The notes: generated by a model from the sequence alone, not told the origin. A stretch of 64,000 nt of DNA from Rhizobium sp. BK650 (GCF_014195325.1 NZ_JACIBK010000008.1:62001-126000), one strand, 5' to 3'. Positions 27,050-35,776 are shown, numbered from the stretch's first letter. Program-made: numbers and translations.

Positions 27050-27934
27050 ATGACGGAACAAACGGACAAACCTACCGCCATGGAAACATTGATTTCAACG
27101 CTCGATATCGAGCCAATCGAGGTCGATATTTTTCGCGGCCGCAGTCCACAGGTTGGCTGGCAGCGCGTCTTCGGCGGACAGGTGATCGCGCAGGCGCTGA
27201 TGGCAGCGCAGCGCACGGTGGAAAGCGAGCGCTTTATTCACTCGCTGCACGCCTATTTCATGCGCCCCGGCGATCCCTCCGTGCCGATCATCTATCAGGT
27301 CGAGCGCATTCGCGACGGTTCGAGCTTCAACACGCGCCGGGCCGTCGCAATCCAGCACGGCAAGGCGATCTTCGCACTGTCGGCCTCATTCCAGCTGGAA
27401 GAACCGGGCTACGACCATCAGATTCCCATGCCGCTGGTGCCGATGCCGGAAACGCTGCTCGGCGAACAACAGATCAAGGAACAGTATCTCGCCCGTGCGC
27501 CGGCGGCGGTGCGCAAATATTGGGAGCGTGAGCGGCCGATCGAAATCCGGCCCGTTTCGCTCAAGCACTATTTCACGCGGGAGAAGCTCGATCCGCGGCA
27601 GGATGTCTGGGTGCGAGCCACCGGTCCCGTGCCGGAAAGCCGGCTCTATCAGGCTGCCGTGCTTGCCTATATCTCAGACATGACGCTACTCGATGCATCG
27701 CTGCATGCTCACGGAACGTCCATTTTCGACCAGAACCTGCAGGTCGCAAGCCTTGACCACGCCATGTGGTTCCACAGGCCGGAGAGGCTTGATGATTGGC
27801 TGCTTTATACGCAGGATAGCCCGTCTGCCTCAGGTGCCCGGGGATTGACCCGCGGTAGCCTGTTTACACGTTCTGGTGTTCTGATTGCGTCGGTTGCGCA
27901 GGAAGGCCTGATTCGGAAAAAGGCAAATGATTAA
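27050..27934 (+). CDS. tesB: Acyl-CoA thioesterase II (TesB family)
   Basis: 294 residues from the ATG at 27050 (GGGAG nine bases upstream; the frame opens earlier at 26954). Double hot-dog fold: N-terminal half with RVFGGQVIAQALMAA and HSLHAYFMRPGD, C-terminal half with YISDMTLLDASL, ASLDHAMWFHRP and ASVAQEGLIR, which hold the Asp, Thr/Ser and Gln of the TesB active site. Hydrolyses medium- to long-chain acyl-CoA in the cytoplasm. Confidence 0.92.
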   Translation: MTEQTDKPTAMETLISTLDIEPIEVDIFRGRSPQVGWQRVFGGQVIAQALMAAQRTVESERFIHSLHAYFMRPGDPSVPIIYQVERIRDGSSFNTRRAVAIQHGKAIFALSASFQLEEPGYDHQIPMPLVPMPETLLGEQQIKEQYLARAPAAVRKYWERERPIEIRPVSLKHYFTREKLDPRQDVWVRATGPVPESRLYQAAVLAYISDMTLLDASLHAHGTSIFDQNLQVASLDHAMWFHRPERLDDWLLYTQDSPSASGARGLTRGSLFTRSGVLIASVAQEGLIRKKAND

Positions 27935-28056
27935 ATAGTATGCATATTTATAAAATTGCGTGTTATTTGTGCGCTTATTGGCCGTTCATTTGCCTGTTTA
28001 TTGGCGCTCTATTCCATATCCTTTACATTTCAACAACTTAACGATCGTCACGAATC

Positions 28057-28072
28057 TGGCACATCCTTTGAA
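28057..28072 (+). promoter_or_regulatory. Sigma-54 promoter of glnK-amtB
   Basis: TGGCACATCCTTTGAA fits the -24/-12 consensus TGGCAC-N5-TTGCW with one mismatch in the -12 GC. It is about 87 bases before the glnK start, as expected for an NtrC-activated nitrogen-starvation promoter. Two copies of TTATTGGC, 23 bp apart at 27975-27982 and 27998-28005, lie where enhancer sites would be but do not match the usual NtrC dyad well. Confidence 0.65.
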
Positions 28073-28158
28073 TGTCTGTTGGCGGTCGCTGTTCAAGAAA
28101 CCGTCAGCGGCAAGGAGAGTCGGCTCCGCGCCGAGGATAACGAAGGATGGGAAACCAG

Positions 28159-28497
28159 ATGAAAATTGTGATGGCCATTATCAAGCCGTTCAAGCTCGAT
28201 GAGGTCCGCGAAGCCCTCACGGCGATCGGCATCCAGGGCCTGACTGTGACCGAAGTGAAGGGTTACGGTCGTCAGAAGGGACACACCGAAATCTATCGCG
28301 GTACTGAATATGCGGTCAGCTTCCTGCCGAAGCTCAAGATCGAAATCGCGGTCGCATCCGAAATCGTCGACAAGGCGATAGAGGCCATCGCAGCATCTGC
28401 CAAGACCGGCCAGATCGGTGACGGCAAAATCTTCGTCTACTCGATCGACCATGCCGTGCGCATCCGCACCGGCGAGACCGATTCAGAAGCGCTGTAA
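28159..28497 (+). CDS. glnK: Nitrogen regulatory protein P-II GlnK
   Basis: 112 residues from the ATG at 28159 (the frame also offers ATG 28147, four codons earlier). Textbook PII protein: MKIVMAIIKPFKLDEV, the T-loop GRQKGHTEIYRGTEY with uridylylation site Tyr51, and the C-terminal GKIFV motif. It binds ATP/ADP and 2-oxoglutarate and blocks the AmtB channel. Located directly before amtB, which distinguishes it from GlnB. Confidence 0.97.
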   Translation: MKIVMAIIKPFKLDEVREALTAIGIQGLTVTEVKGYGRQKGHTEIYRGTEYAVSFLPKLKIEIAVASEIVDKAIEAIAASAKTGQIGDGKIFVYSIDHAVRIRTGETDSEAL

Positions 28498-28527
28498 AAA
28501 GAACGGCAGATCAAGGAGCTATTTCCA

Positions 28528-29946
28528 ATGTCAATTTCGAAGTTTTCCTCCAACATCGCACGGGTAGGCACCCTTTCGGCAGCCCTGCTGGCGCCGGTTG
28601 TTGCTTTCGCACAGGAAGCAGCCCCGGCAGCCGCCGCTGCTCCGGCCTTCACCATGGACAAGGGTGACAATACCTGGATGCTCGTCTCCTCGGCGCTCGT
28701 CCTCCTGATGACGATCCCGGGTCTTGCGCTTTTCTACGGCGGCCTCGTGCGTGCCAAAAATATGCTCTCCGTGCTAATGCAGGTCTTCATGATCACCGCC
28801 GTCGTGGCGCTGATCTGGGTGACCTATGGCTATTCGCTCGCCTTCACTGACGGTGGCTCGCTGAACAGCTTCGTTGGCGGCTTCTCGAAGGCCTTCCTCG
28901 CAGGGGTCAACACCACATCGCTCGCAGAAACCTTCTCGAAGGGCGTCGCCATCCCTGAATACACCTTTATCGTATTTCAGATGACCTTCGCCTGCATCAC
29001 GCCCGGCCTCATCGTCGGCGCATTCGCCGAGCGCGTTAAGTTCTCGGCCGTCATGCTCTTCGTCGTGCTCTGGGTCACCTTCATCTACTTCCCGATGGCG
29101 CACATGGTCTGGTTCTGGGGCGGCCCGAGTTCCTACACGTCGCCCGCCGGCCTGATCTTCTCCTATGGCGCAATCGATTTTGCTGGCGGCACGGTCGTTC
29201 ACATCAATGCCGGTATCGCTGGCCTCGTCGGCGCCATCATGCTCGGCAAGCGCACCGGCTATAAGAAGGAGATCATGGCTCCGCACTCGATGACGCTCAC
29301 CATGGTCGGCGCGTCGCTGCTCTGGGTCGGCTGGTTCGGCTTCAACGCCGGCTCCAACCTCGAAGCCAACGCCTATGCATCGCTCGCCATGATCAACACC
29401 TTCGTCGCCACGGCCGCTGCCGCTGTGTCCTGGTGCATCGTCGAAAGCTTCGCTCGCGGCAAGGCTTCCATGCTCGGCGGCGCTTCCGGTGCTGTCGCCG
29501 GCCTCGTCGCCGTCACTCCGGCTGCGGGCTTTGCCGGCCCGATGGGTTCGATCGTTCTCGGCCTCATCGTCTCGCCGGTCTGCTACTTCTTCGTCGACGT
29601 CGTGAAGAACAAGTTCAACTATGACGATAGCCTCGACGTCTTCGGTGTCCATTGCATCGGCGGCATCATCGGCGCTCTCGGCACCGGCATCCTCGTCAAT
29701 CCGGCCCTTGGTGGCGCCGGTATCGTCGACTACTCGACCGCCGATTTCGCTGCCTCCTATGCCGGTACGGCAACCCAGGTCCTGGCCCAGGCCAAGGGCG
29801 TTCTCACGACGCTGCTGTGGTCGGGCATTGGCTCTGCGATCCTCTACAAGATCGTCGATGTCATCGTCGGCCTGCGCGTTTCCGTCGAAGCCGAGCGCGA
29901 AGGTCTCGACCTCGCAACGCATGGCGAAGCGGCCTACCACGCCTAA
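28528..29946 (+). CDS. amtB: Ammonium transporter AmtB
   Basis: 472 residues. Cleavable signal peptide (residues 1 to about 29, ending VVAFAQ), then 11 membrane helices of the Amt/Rh fold. The twin conduction histidines are in MAHMVWFWGG and FGVHCIGGIIG, and the cytoplasmic C-terminal tail that contacts GlnK is present (RVSVEAEREGLDL). Passive/facilitated NH4+/NH3 uptake across the inner membrane under nitrogen limitation. Second gene of the glnK-amtB operon, 30 bases after glnK. Confidence 0.97.
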   Translation: MSISKFSSNIARVGTLSAALLAPVVAFAQEAAPAAAAAPAFTMDKGDNTWMLVSSALVLLMTIPGLALFYGGLVRAKNMLSVLMQVFMITAVVALIWVTYGYSLAFTDGGSLNSFVGGFSKAFLAGVNTTSLAETFSKGVAIPEYTFIVFQMTFACITPGLIVGAFAERVKFSAVMLFVVLWVTFIYFPMAHMVWFWGGPSSYTSPAGLIFSYGAIDFAGGTVVHINAGIAGLVGAIMLGKRTGYKKEIMAPHSMTLTMVGASLLWVGWFGFNAGSNLEANAYASLAMINTFVATAAAAVSWCIVESFARGKASMLGGASGAVAGLVAVTPAAGFAGPMGSIVLGLIVSPVCYFFVDVVKNKFNYDDSLDVFGVHCIGGIIGALGTGILVNPALGGAGIVDYSTADFAASYAGTATQVLAQAKGVLTTLLWSGIGSAILYKIVDVIVGLRVSVEAEREGLDLATHGEAAYHA

Positions 29947-30022
29947 TCACAGGGTTTGCGGCGCCCGGCACAGAGCGCCGCCGAACAGCCCGTCGCGGCC
30001 TATCTAACCATAAGCCGCTCTT

Positions 30023-30059
30023 GGCCCGGACCTTCCAAGGTTCGGGCCCTTTTCTTTTT
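30023..30059 (+). terminator. Rho-independent terminator after amtB
   Basis: GGCCCGGACCTT-CC-AAGGTTCGGGCC forms a 12-bp stem with one G-T pair, followed by a pyrimidine run CTTTTCTTTTT. Confidence 0.9.
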
Positions 30060-30080
30060 AGCGATCCGGCATATGCATGG

Positions 30081-30097
30081 TTAACATCGCTTTAACC
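30081..30097 (+). promoter_or_regulatory. CtrA-type binding site upstream of ftsK
   Basis: TTAA-CATCGCT-TTAACC is an exact TTAA-N7-TTAA CtrA box with the favoured trailing C, centred about 95 bases before the ftsK start. CtrA controls cell-division genes in rhizobia and Caulobacter, so cell-cycle control of ftsK is a reasonable inference. Confidence 0.55.
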
Positions 30098-30182
30098 CTA
30101 CTTTGATTAGGTGGAGCGGACGCATTTGGCGCGGCGAAGCATTGGCGATTCGCGTGCCCACAGGCATTGGACGGGTTAGAAC

Positions 30183-32855
30183 ATGGCAAGAAGCACGTCG
30201 CCGGCGATGGATGGCCGTCCTGACCGGTTCTCCTTCTCGGCATTCATGCTGCGGCAGATCCAGGCTCTCACGGGCTTTGCGGTCTTTCTGGCGCTGGCGC
30301 TCGCGGTTGCGGCGCTTGCGACCTGGAATGTCACCGATCCCAGCTATTCGTATGCCACGAGCAATCTGCCGACTAACGTGCTGGGTTACAGTGGGGCTGC
30401 CTTCGCCGATATCGCCATGCAGTTCCTGGGGCTGGCCAGCGTCGTTTCGATGCTGCCCGTCGTTGCCTGGGCGCTGGCGCTGATTTCCGGCCGCCACATC
30501 AGCCGCATCCCGGCGCGCGCCGGTGCCTGGCTTGCCGGTACGGTGCTTTCCTCTGCCGTCATCGGTTGTTTCCCGCCGCCGCTCACCTGGCCGATCCCGA
30601 ACGGTATCGGTGGGGTCATCGGTGACATGATCCTGCGTTTCCCAGCTCTTTTCGTCGGCGCTTATCCAACCGGTGTTTTTGCCACCGCCGTCGGCTGCGT
30701 CTTCGCCGTTCCAACGGCGTGGATGATGCTCTTTGCTGCCGGTATCGTTGGCCGCAACGAGCTCGATGAGGAGGAAGACGAACTAGAGGATTATGTCGAT
30801 ACGCGAAGCAAGGCGCGTGTCGTGGGCGAAGAGGATGATGAAGACGACGAATCCCGCTGGATGGCCTTTGGTGGTGCTATCACCCACGCTTGGTACATGA
30901 ACCAGGCCCGTTTCCGCCGGCTTTTCGGCATGGGCCCGCGCAAGCGCCGCCAGAGCGATTTCGAATCGCCCTACGATTTCAACGACGATGAATTTGGTAA
31001 GCTGAACGAGCCCGTACGTGCCAAGCCTCTTGCACGCGGCGAGCGGATGGATCCGTCCATGGAGTCCCGCGTCGCATCGAGTCGGCGTGTCGTATCGCCG
31101 CCTTCCATCTCGCTCAACGATGATGACGATGAGGACGACGATCCGCCGTTCGACACTGATATGCCGCCACGTCCGGCCGATATCCTGCCTGACGACGGCG
31201 ATGACTGGATGATCCGCGCGCCGGCGAAATCGAATGCCAAGCCCGAGCCGCGCGTCATTCCCACCTCGGCCCGCCCGAAGCCGGGCGCCCGCGTCGACCG
31301 CGAGGCGCAAAGTTCGTTCATCCGACCGGAGGGTTTCCAGCTTCCTTCCATGCACCTGCTCGCAGAGCCGAAGAACGTCGTGCGCGATTCGACGCTTTCG
31401 GCTGATGCGCTGGAGCAGAATGCCCGCATGCTGGAAGGCGTGCTGGAGGATTTCGGCGTCAAGGGCGAAATCATCCATGTCCGCCCCGGCCCGGTTGTCA
31501 CACTCTACGAGCTGGAGCCGGCGCCCGGCATCAAATCGTCCCGCGTTATAGGCCTTGCCGACGATATCGCCCGTTCGATGAGCGCGATTGCCGCCCGCGT
31601 CGCCGTTGTGCCGGGGCGCAATGCGATCGGTATCGAATTGCCGAACCAGACGCGCGAAACCGTCTATCTGCGCGAACTCATCGCCTCGCGCGATTTCGAA
31701 AGCTCCAAGGCAAAGCTCGCCATGGCGCTTGGCAAGACGATTGGCGGCGAAGCTGTCATCGCCGATCTTGCGAAGATGCCGCATCTCCTGGTGGCCGGCA
31801 CGACCGGTTCGGGCAAGTCCGTCGCCATCAATACCATGATCCTGTCGCTGCTTTATCGCATGACGCCGGAACAGTGCCGCCTCATCATGATCGACCCGAA
31901 GATGCTGGAACTTTCCGTCTATGACGGTATCCCGCACCTGCTTTCGCCTGTCGTCACCGATCCCAAGAAGGCTGTCGTTGCGCTCAAATGGACCGTCCGA
32001 GAGATGGAAGAGCGCTACAAGAAGATGTCGAAGATTGGCGTTCGCAATATCGACGGCTTTAACACCCGCGTCGAACAGGCGCTTGCCAAGGGCGACACGA
32101 TCTCGCGCACGGTGCAGACTGGCTTCGATAGGCAGACCGGCGAGGCTGTCTACGAGACCGAAGAGTTCGACCTGCAGCCGATGCCCTACATCGTCGTCAT
32201 CATCGACGAGATGGCTGACCTGATGATGGTCGCCGGCAAGGATATCGAAGGTGCGGTCCAGCGCCTCGCGCAGATGGCGCGTGCGGCCGGTATTCACGTC
32301 ATCATGGCGACACAGCGTCCTTCGGTCGATGTGATCACCGGCACGATCAAGGCGAATTTCCCGACGCGCATTTCCTTCCAGGTCACCTCAAAGATCGACA
32401 GCCGCACGATCCTTGGCGAGCAGGGCGCTGAACAGTTGCTCGGCATGGGCGACATGCTCTATATGGCCGGCGGCGGCCGCATCCAGCGCGTCCACGGTCC
32501 TTTCGTGTCTGATGTGGAAGTCGAAGAGATCGTTTCCTATCTGAAGACGCAGGGCTCGCCGCAATACCTCGATGCTATTACCGCCGATGACGATGAGGAT
32601 GATGACTATGGCGGCGGTCCGGCCGGCACCGCAAACCTTGCCGATTCAGAGGATCCCTACGATCAGGCCGTCGCCATAGTCCTGCGGGATGGCAAGGCGT
32701 CGACCTCTTATGTTCAGCGCAGGCTCGGCATCGGCTATAATCGTGCTGCTTCGCTGATCGAGCGCATGGAGCAGGAGGGCATTATCGGCCCTGCCAACCA
32801 TGCCGGCAAACGCGAGATTCTGGTGCCGACGGACGGGGATATTCTCGACCGTTGA
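30183..32855 (+). CDS. ftsK: DNA translocase FtsK
   Basis: 890 residues. N-terminal four-segment membrane domain (about 20-195), a shorter-than-E. coli acidic linker (runs of Asp/Glu at about 199-225 and 310-325), the RecA-like motor with Walker A GTTGSGKS at 539-546 and Walker B VVIIDEMADLMM, and the C-terminal gamma winged helix (ASTSYVQRRLGIGYNRAASLIERME) that reads KOPS. Couples chromosome segregation and XerCD resolution to division. Followed by lolA and xthA in the order common to rhizobia. Confidence 0.97.
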   Translation: MARSTSPAMDGRPDRFSFSAFMLRQIQALTGFAVFLALALAVAALATWNVTDPSYSYATSNLPTNVLGYSGAAFADIAMQFLGLASVVSMLPVVAWALALISGRHISRIPARAGAWLAGTVLSSAVIGCFPPPLTWPIPNGIGGVIGDMILRFPALFVGAYPTGVFATAVGCVFAVPTAWMMLFAAGIVGRNELDEEEDELEDYVDTRSKARVVGEEDDEDDESRWMAFGGAITHAWYMNQARFRRLFGMGPRKRRQSDFESPYDFNDDEFGKLNEPVRAKPLARGERMDPSMESRVASSRRVVSPPSISLNDDDDEDDDPPFDTDMPPRPADILPDDGDDWMIRAPAKSNAKPEPRVIPTSARPKPGARVDREAQSSFIRPEGFQLPSMHLLAEPKNVVRDSTLSADALEQNARMLEGVLEDFGVKGEIIHVRPGPVVTLYELEPAPGIKSSRVIGLADDIARSMSAIAARVAVVPGRNAIGIELPNQTRETVYLRELIASRDFESSKAKLAMALGKTIGGEAVIADLAKMPHLLVAGTTGSGKSVAINTMILSLLYRMTPEQCRLIMIDPKMLELSVYDGIPHLLSPVVTDPKKAVVALKWTVREMEERYKKMSKIGVRNIDGFNTRVEQALAKGDTISRTVQTGFDRQTGEAVYETEEFDLQPMPYIVVIIDEMADLMMVAGKDIEGAVQRLAQMARAAGIHVIMATQRPSVDVITGTIKANFPTRISFQVTSKIDSRTILGEQGAEQLLGMGDMLYMAGGGRIQRVHGPFVSDVEVEEIVSYLKTQGSPQYLDAITADDDEDDDYGGGPAGTANLADSEDPYDQAVAIVLRDGKASTSYVQRRLGIGYNRAASLIERMEQEGIIGPANHAGKREILVPTDGDILDR

Positions 32856-32988
32856 TACGGGAAATTTTGCAGCGCGGCCCGACGGCGGAAACCCTCGGGC
32901 GTGTAATCCGTTACCTTTTACCGGACGATCGCGGTGCCTTGAAGACGCCGCCTTTCAGCGGCATGCAGACCGCATACAGGAGGTTCAC

Positions 32989-33672
32989 ATGACCAACTCC
33001 GCATCCATCTTTTCCGGCCTGCCGGTAAGCCGCCGTGACGTCCTTGGTGTCTTTGCCGCTGCGGCAGTTGCAGGCGCGGTTCCGTTTCCCGCTCTCGCGC
33101 AGGTCGCACAGGCGGCGGCCCCCGCCGCCAACAACGCTACGGCACAGGCGATTGCCGATCATTTCTCCAGCGTCGCCACCATGCAGGGCGAGTTCGTGCA
33201 GTTCGGTCCACGCGGCGAGCAGACCGGCGGCAAGTTCTTCATCGAGCGCCCCGGTAAGCTACGCTTCAACTATGACGATCCGTCGCCGATGCGCGTGATT
33301 GCCGACGGCAGGAACGTCGCGATCGGCAATATTAAGCTCAAGACCTGGGATCTCTATCCGCTCTCCAAGACGCCGCTCAGCCTGCTGCTTGCGCCGCATA
33401 TCGACCTTTCCGCCGGCATGGTGAAGGGGGTGAAGCAAGAGTCCGATCTGACGACGATCTCGCTCGGCAACAATACGGTGTTCGGCAACTCAACCATCAC
33501 CATGATGTTCGACCCGAAGACCTATGACCTGCGCCAGTGGACGATCACCGATAATCAGGGCAAGGATACGTCGGTCATGATCTTCAACGTAAAAACCGGT
33601 GTTGCCTTCGACGAGCGCGTCTTCCGGGTGCCCTATGAGGATATCAAGGGCACTTCGGCAAACCGCGATTGA
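32989..33672 (+). CDS. lolA: LolA-family outer-membrane lipoprotein carrier
   Basis: 227 residues from the ATG at 32989 with an excellent AGGAGG ribosome site. The mature part is LolA-like: MQGEFVQFGPRGEQTGGKFFIERPGKLRFNYDDPSP. The signal peptide carries SRRDVLG before an alanine-rich hydrophobic stretch, resembling a twin-arginine (Tat) signal, which is unusual for LolA. Transfers lipoproteins through the periplasm from LolCDE towards the outer membrane. Gap of 133 bases after ftsK. Confidence 0.88.
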   Translation: MTNSASIFSGLPVSRRDVLGVFAAAAVAGAVPFPALAQVAQAAAPAANNATAQAIADHFSSVATMQGEFVQFGPRGEQTGGKFFIERPGKLRFNYDDPSPMRVIADGRNVAIGNIKLKTWDLYPLSKTPLSLLLAPHIDLSAGMVKGVKQESDLTTISLGNNTVFGNSTITMMFDPKTYDLRQWTITDNQGKDTSVMIFNVKTGVAFDERVFRVPYEDIKGTSANRD

Positions 33673-33740
33673 TGCTTTTCGGTTGATCACCGACCGCTTT
33701 TGCCTGCGGCCGGTTTTCTCGCTGGCGCCTTTGCTCTAAA

Positions 33741-33766
33741 GCCCTTTCAGAGGGATCTGAAAGGGC
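33741..33766 (+). promoter_or_regulatory. Perfect hairpin covering the xthA ribosome-binding site
   Basis: GCCCTTTCAG-AGGGAT-CTGAAAGGGC: ten perfect base pairs with a six-base loop, ending five bases before the xthA ATG. The purine run AAAGGG, the only visible Shine-Dalgarno candidate, is in the 3' arm, so the fold would block ribosome access. A two-codon frame ATG-GCA-TGA (33767-33775) overlaps the xthA start. Confidence 0.5.
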
Positions 33767-33771
33767 ATGGC

Positions 33772-34575
33772 ATGAGCTTTTCCATAACCACCTGGAACAT
33801 CAATTCGGTTCGACTGCGCATGCCGATCGTCGAGCAATTGGTATTAAAGCACCGGCCCGACATTCTCTGCCTGCAGGAAACCAAGGTTCCGAACGACCTC
33901 TTCCCGTTGGCGCCGCTACGCGCCATGGGCTACGAGCATATCATCATCCACGGCCAGAAAGGCTATCACGGAGTTGCCATCGCCTCCCGCGTGCCGCTGA
34001 CCGAGGATCATCGGCAGGATTACTGCAATGTCGGCGATGCGCGTCATATCTCGGCGGTCTTCGAGCGCGGCAGCCGGCGCATCCGCTTGCATAATTTCTA
34101 TGTTCCTGCCGGCGGCGATGAACCGGATCGCACGATCAATCCGAAATTCGGCCATAAGCTCGATTTCATCGAGGAGATGAAGAATCTCAAGGCCAGCGCT
34201 GAAGCAAATACCTCAGCCATCCTCGTCGGCGATCTCAATATTGCACCGCTGGAACATGATGTCTGGTCGCACAAGCAGCTTCTGAAGATCGTCAGCCATA
34301 CGCCCATCGAAACCGATGGGCTGCTCGAGGTGATGAAGCGCGGCGGTTGGCATGATCTCATGCGCCAGCACGTGCCTGCCAATGAGAAGCTCTATACGTG
34401 GTGGAGCTACCGCGCGAAGGATTGGGAAGCTGCCGACAAGGGCCGGCGCCTCGATCACATCTGGTCGTCGCCCGACCTCGCTCCGCATCTGCAGCGCATC
34501 GAAGTGCTGAAGGAAGCACGCGGCTGGGAGCGCCCTTCCGACCATGTGCCGGTGACTGTGCATCTCAATCTCTGA
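33772..34575 (+). CDS. xthA: Exodeoxyribonuclease III
   Basis: 267 residues from the ATG at 33772. AP-endonuclease/exonuclease III fold: ITTWNINSVRLR (Asn metal ligand), ILCLQETKV (Glu), NFYVPAGGDEPD, VGDLNIAP (Asp-x-Asn), and the C-terminal LDHIWSSPDL with the final SDHVPV catalytic His. Base-excision repair at abasic sites and blocked 3' ends. The ribosome site appears buried in a hairpin (see 33741-33766). Convergent with the cyclic-nucleotide-binding gene. Confidence 0.95.
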   Translation: MSFSITTWNINSVRLRMPIVEQLVLKHRPDILCLQETKVPNDLFPLAPLRAMGYEHIIIHGQKGYHGVAIASRVPLTEDHRQDYCNVGDARHISAVFERGSRRIRLHNFYVPAGGDEPDRTINPKFGHKLDFIEEMKNLKASAEANTSAILVGDLNIAPLEHDVWSHKQLLKIVSHTPIETDGLLEVMKRGGWHDLMRQHVPANEKLYTWWSYRAKDWEAADKGRRLDHIWSSPDLAPHLQRIEVLKEARGWERPSDHVPVTVHLNL

Positions 34576-34581
34576 GAAGCT

Positions 34582-35037
34582 TTAGCTGAAACGATGAAAC
34601 TGACTTGCGGCTTGCGCTGCAAGATCGGCAATACTGTCGCGGATACGGTTTTCCATGATGCGCGCCGCCGACGGAAATTCCTCGATCAGGCGAAGGAACA
34701 GCGCTCGCGTGATGCGGATGATGCCGGTATCCTCGCGTGCGACAGCGGTGAATTTGCGCTCCACCTGAGTGATAAGGGCCAGTTCCGAAATCAAGGCTCC
34801 CGGCCCGACGATGGCTTCGGTCCGCGCCCTGCCATCCGAGCCGGCTACGCTGAGTTCAAGGCTGCCGCTGGTGATTACATAGGCGCTTTCGGCCGGCGAG
34901 CCCTGACGAAACAGCATCTGCCCGGCCGCAATCACGCGACGGTCTGCGCCGAAGGCTATCAGCCGCAACTGGTCCTCATTCATGTCCTTGAAGAGCGGAA
35001 GCTGCGACAACAGCTGGATATCGTCGGAAAGAGACAT
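34582..35037 (-). CDS. Stand-alone cyclic-nucleotide-binding domain protein
   Basis: 151 residues, a single Crp-type cNMP-binding beta-roll (LPLFKDMNEDQLRLIAFGADRRVIAAGQMLFRQGSPAESAYVITSGSLELS), without a helix-turn-helix. Not a transcription factor by itself. It starts one base after the stop of the response-regulator gene, so the two are translationally coupled and probably act together; the ligand is unknown. Confidence 0.85.
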   Translation of the reverse strand: MSLSDDIQLLSQLPLFKDMNEDQLRLIAFGADRRVIAAGQMLFRQGSPAESAYVITSGSLELSVAGSDGRARTEAIVGPGALISELALITQVERKFTAVAREDTGIIRITRALFLRLIEEFPSAARIMENRIRDSIADLAAQAASQFHRFS

Positions 35038-35038
35038 G

Positions 35039-35722
35039 CTACGGGATGATCTTATAGCCGCCGTTTTCCGTCACCAGAATCTCGGCATTGGATGGATCCC
35101 GTTCGATCTTCTGGCGCAGGCGGTAGACATGGGTTTCCAGCGTGTGGGTGGTGACGCCGGAATTATAGCCCCAGACTTCTTCCAGCAGGACGTCGCGGGT
35201 GACGACCTTCTGTTCAGCGCGATAGAGATAGCGGATGATCGCTGCCTCCTTCTCCGTCAGTCGAATCTTCTGGCCGTTGTCGGTGGTCAGCAGCTTCTGG
35301 CTTGGCTTGAAGAGATAGGGGCCGACGGTAAAAGTGGCATCTTCGCTCTGTTCGTGCTGGCGAAGCTGCACGCGGATGCGGGCGAGCAGCACGGCGAAAC
35401 GGAAAGGCTTGGTGACGTAGTCGTTGGCGCCGGCCTCAAGGCCGAGGATCGTATCCGAATCCGTATCGTGACCCGTCAGCATGATGATCGGCGCCTTAAA
35501 GCCACCCTTGCGCAGCAGCTTGACGGCTTCGCGGCCGTCCATATCCGGCAAGCCGACGTCCATGATCAGCAGATCGACCGGATTGGAGCGGGCGGCCTGG
35601 ACGCCTTTGCCCGCGGTCGCTTCCTGCAGGACCGTGAATTCCTCATACAACGACAATTGCTCCGTCAGCGTCTGACGAAGGTCGTCATCGTCATCCACCA
35701 GAAGAATGGTGCGTGCGGTCAT
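35039..35722 (-). CDS. OmpR-family response regulator (CenR-like)
   Basis: 227 residues. Receiver domain (about 1-120) with acidic pocket DDDDD at 10-14, phospho-acceptor Asp55 in LLIMDVGLPD, conserved Thr in MLTGHD and Lys in YVTKPF; then a winged-helix DNA-binding domain (about 130-227, LTEKEAAIIRYLYRAEQKVV, HTLETHVYRLRQKIE). The receiver opening resembles alphaproteobacterial CenR, an envelope regulator, but I cannot confirm orthology. No histidine kinase is adjacent, so it is an orphan regulator here. Confidence 0.88.
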   Translation of the reverse strand: MTARTILLVDDDDDLRQTLTEQLSLYEEFTVLQEATAGKGVQAARSNPVDLLIMDVGLPDMDGREAVKLLRKGGFKAPIIMLTGHDTDSDTILGLEAGANDYVTKPFRFAVLLARIRVQLRQHEQSEDATFTVGPYLFKPSQKLLTTDNGQKIRLTEKEAAIIRYLYRAEQKVVTRDVLLEEVWGYNSGVTTHTLETHVYRLRQKIERDPSNAEILVTENGGYKIIP

Positions 35723-35757
35723 GCGGGTGCGTCCTTGCGTTTGTCAGATAGTCCTAC

Positions 35758-35776
35758 GCCAAATTCCACATTTGGC
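35758..35776. promoter_or_regulatory. Inverted repeat between response regulator and L,D-transpeptidase genes
   Basis: GCCAAAT-TCCAC-ATTTGGC, a perfect 7-bp dyad 36 bases upstream of the response-regulator start and 85 bases before the divergent transpeptidase-like gene. Candidate operator for either gene, for example autoregulation. Confidence 0.35.

Noticed and set aside
28774..29940. 388-residue minus-strand open frame opposite amtB
   Set aside because: Acidic low-complexity product with no domain; antisense artefact of a membrane protein gene.
30783..32297. 504-residue minus-strand frame over ftsK
   Set aside because: Antisense shadow; the plus frame contains the FtsK motor motifs.
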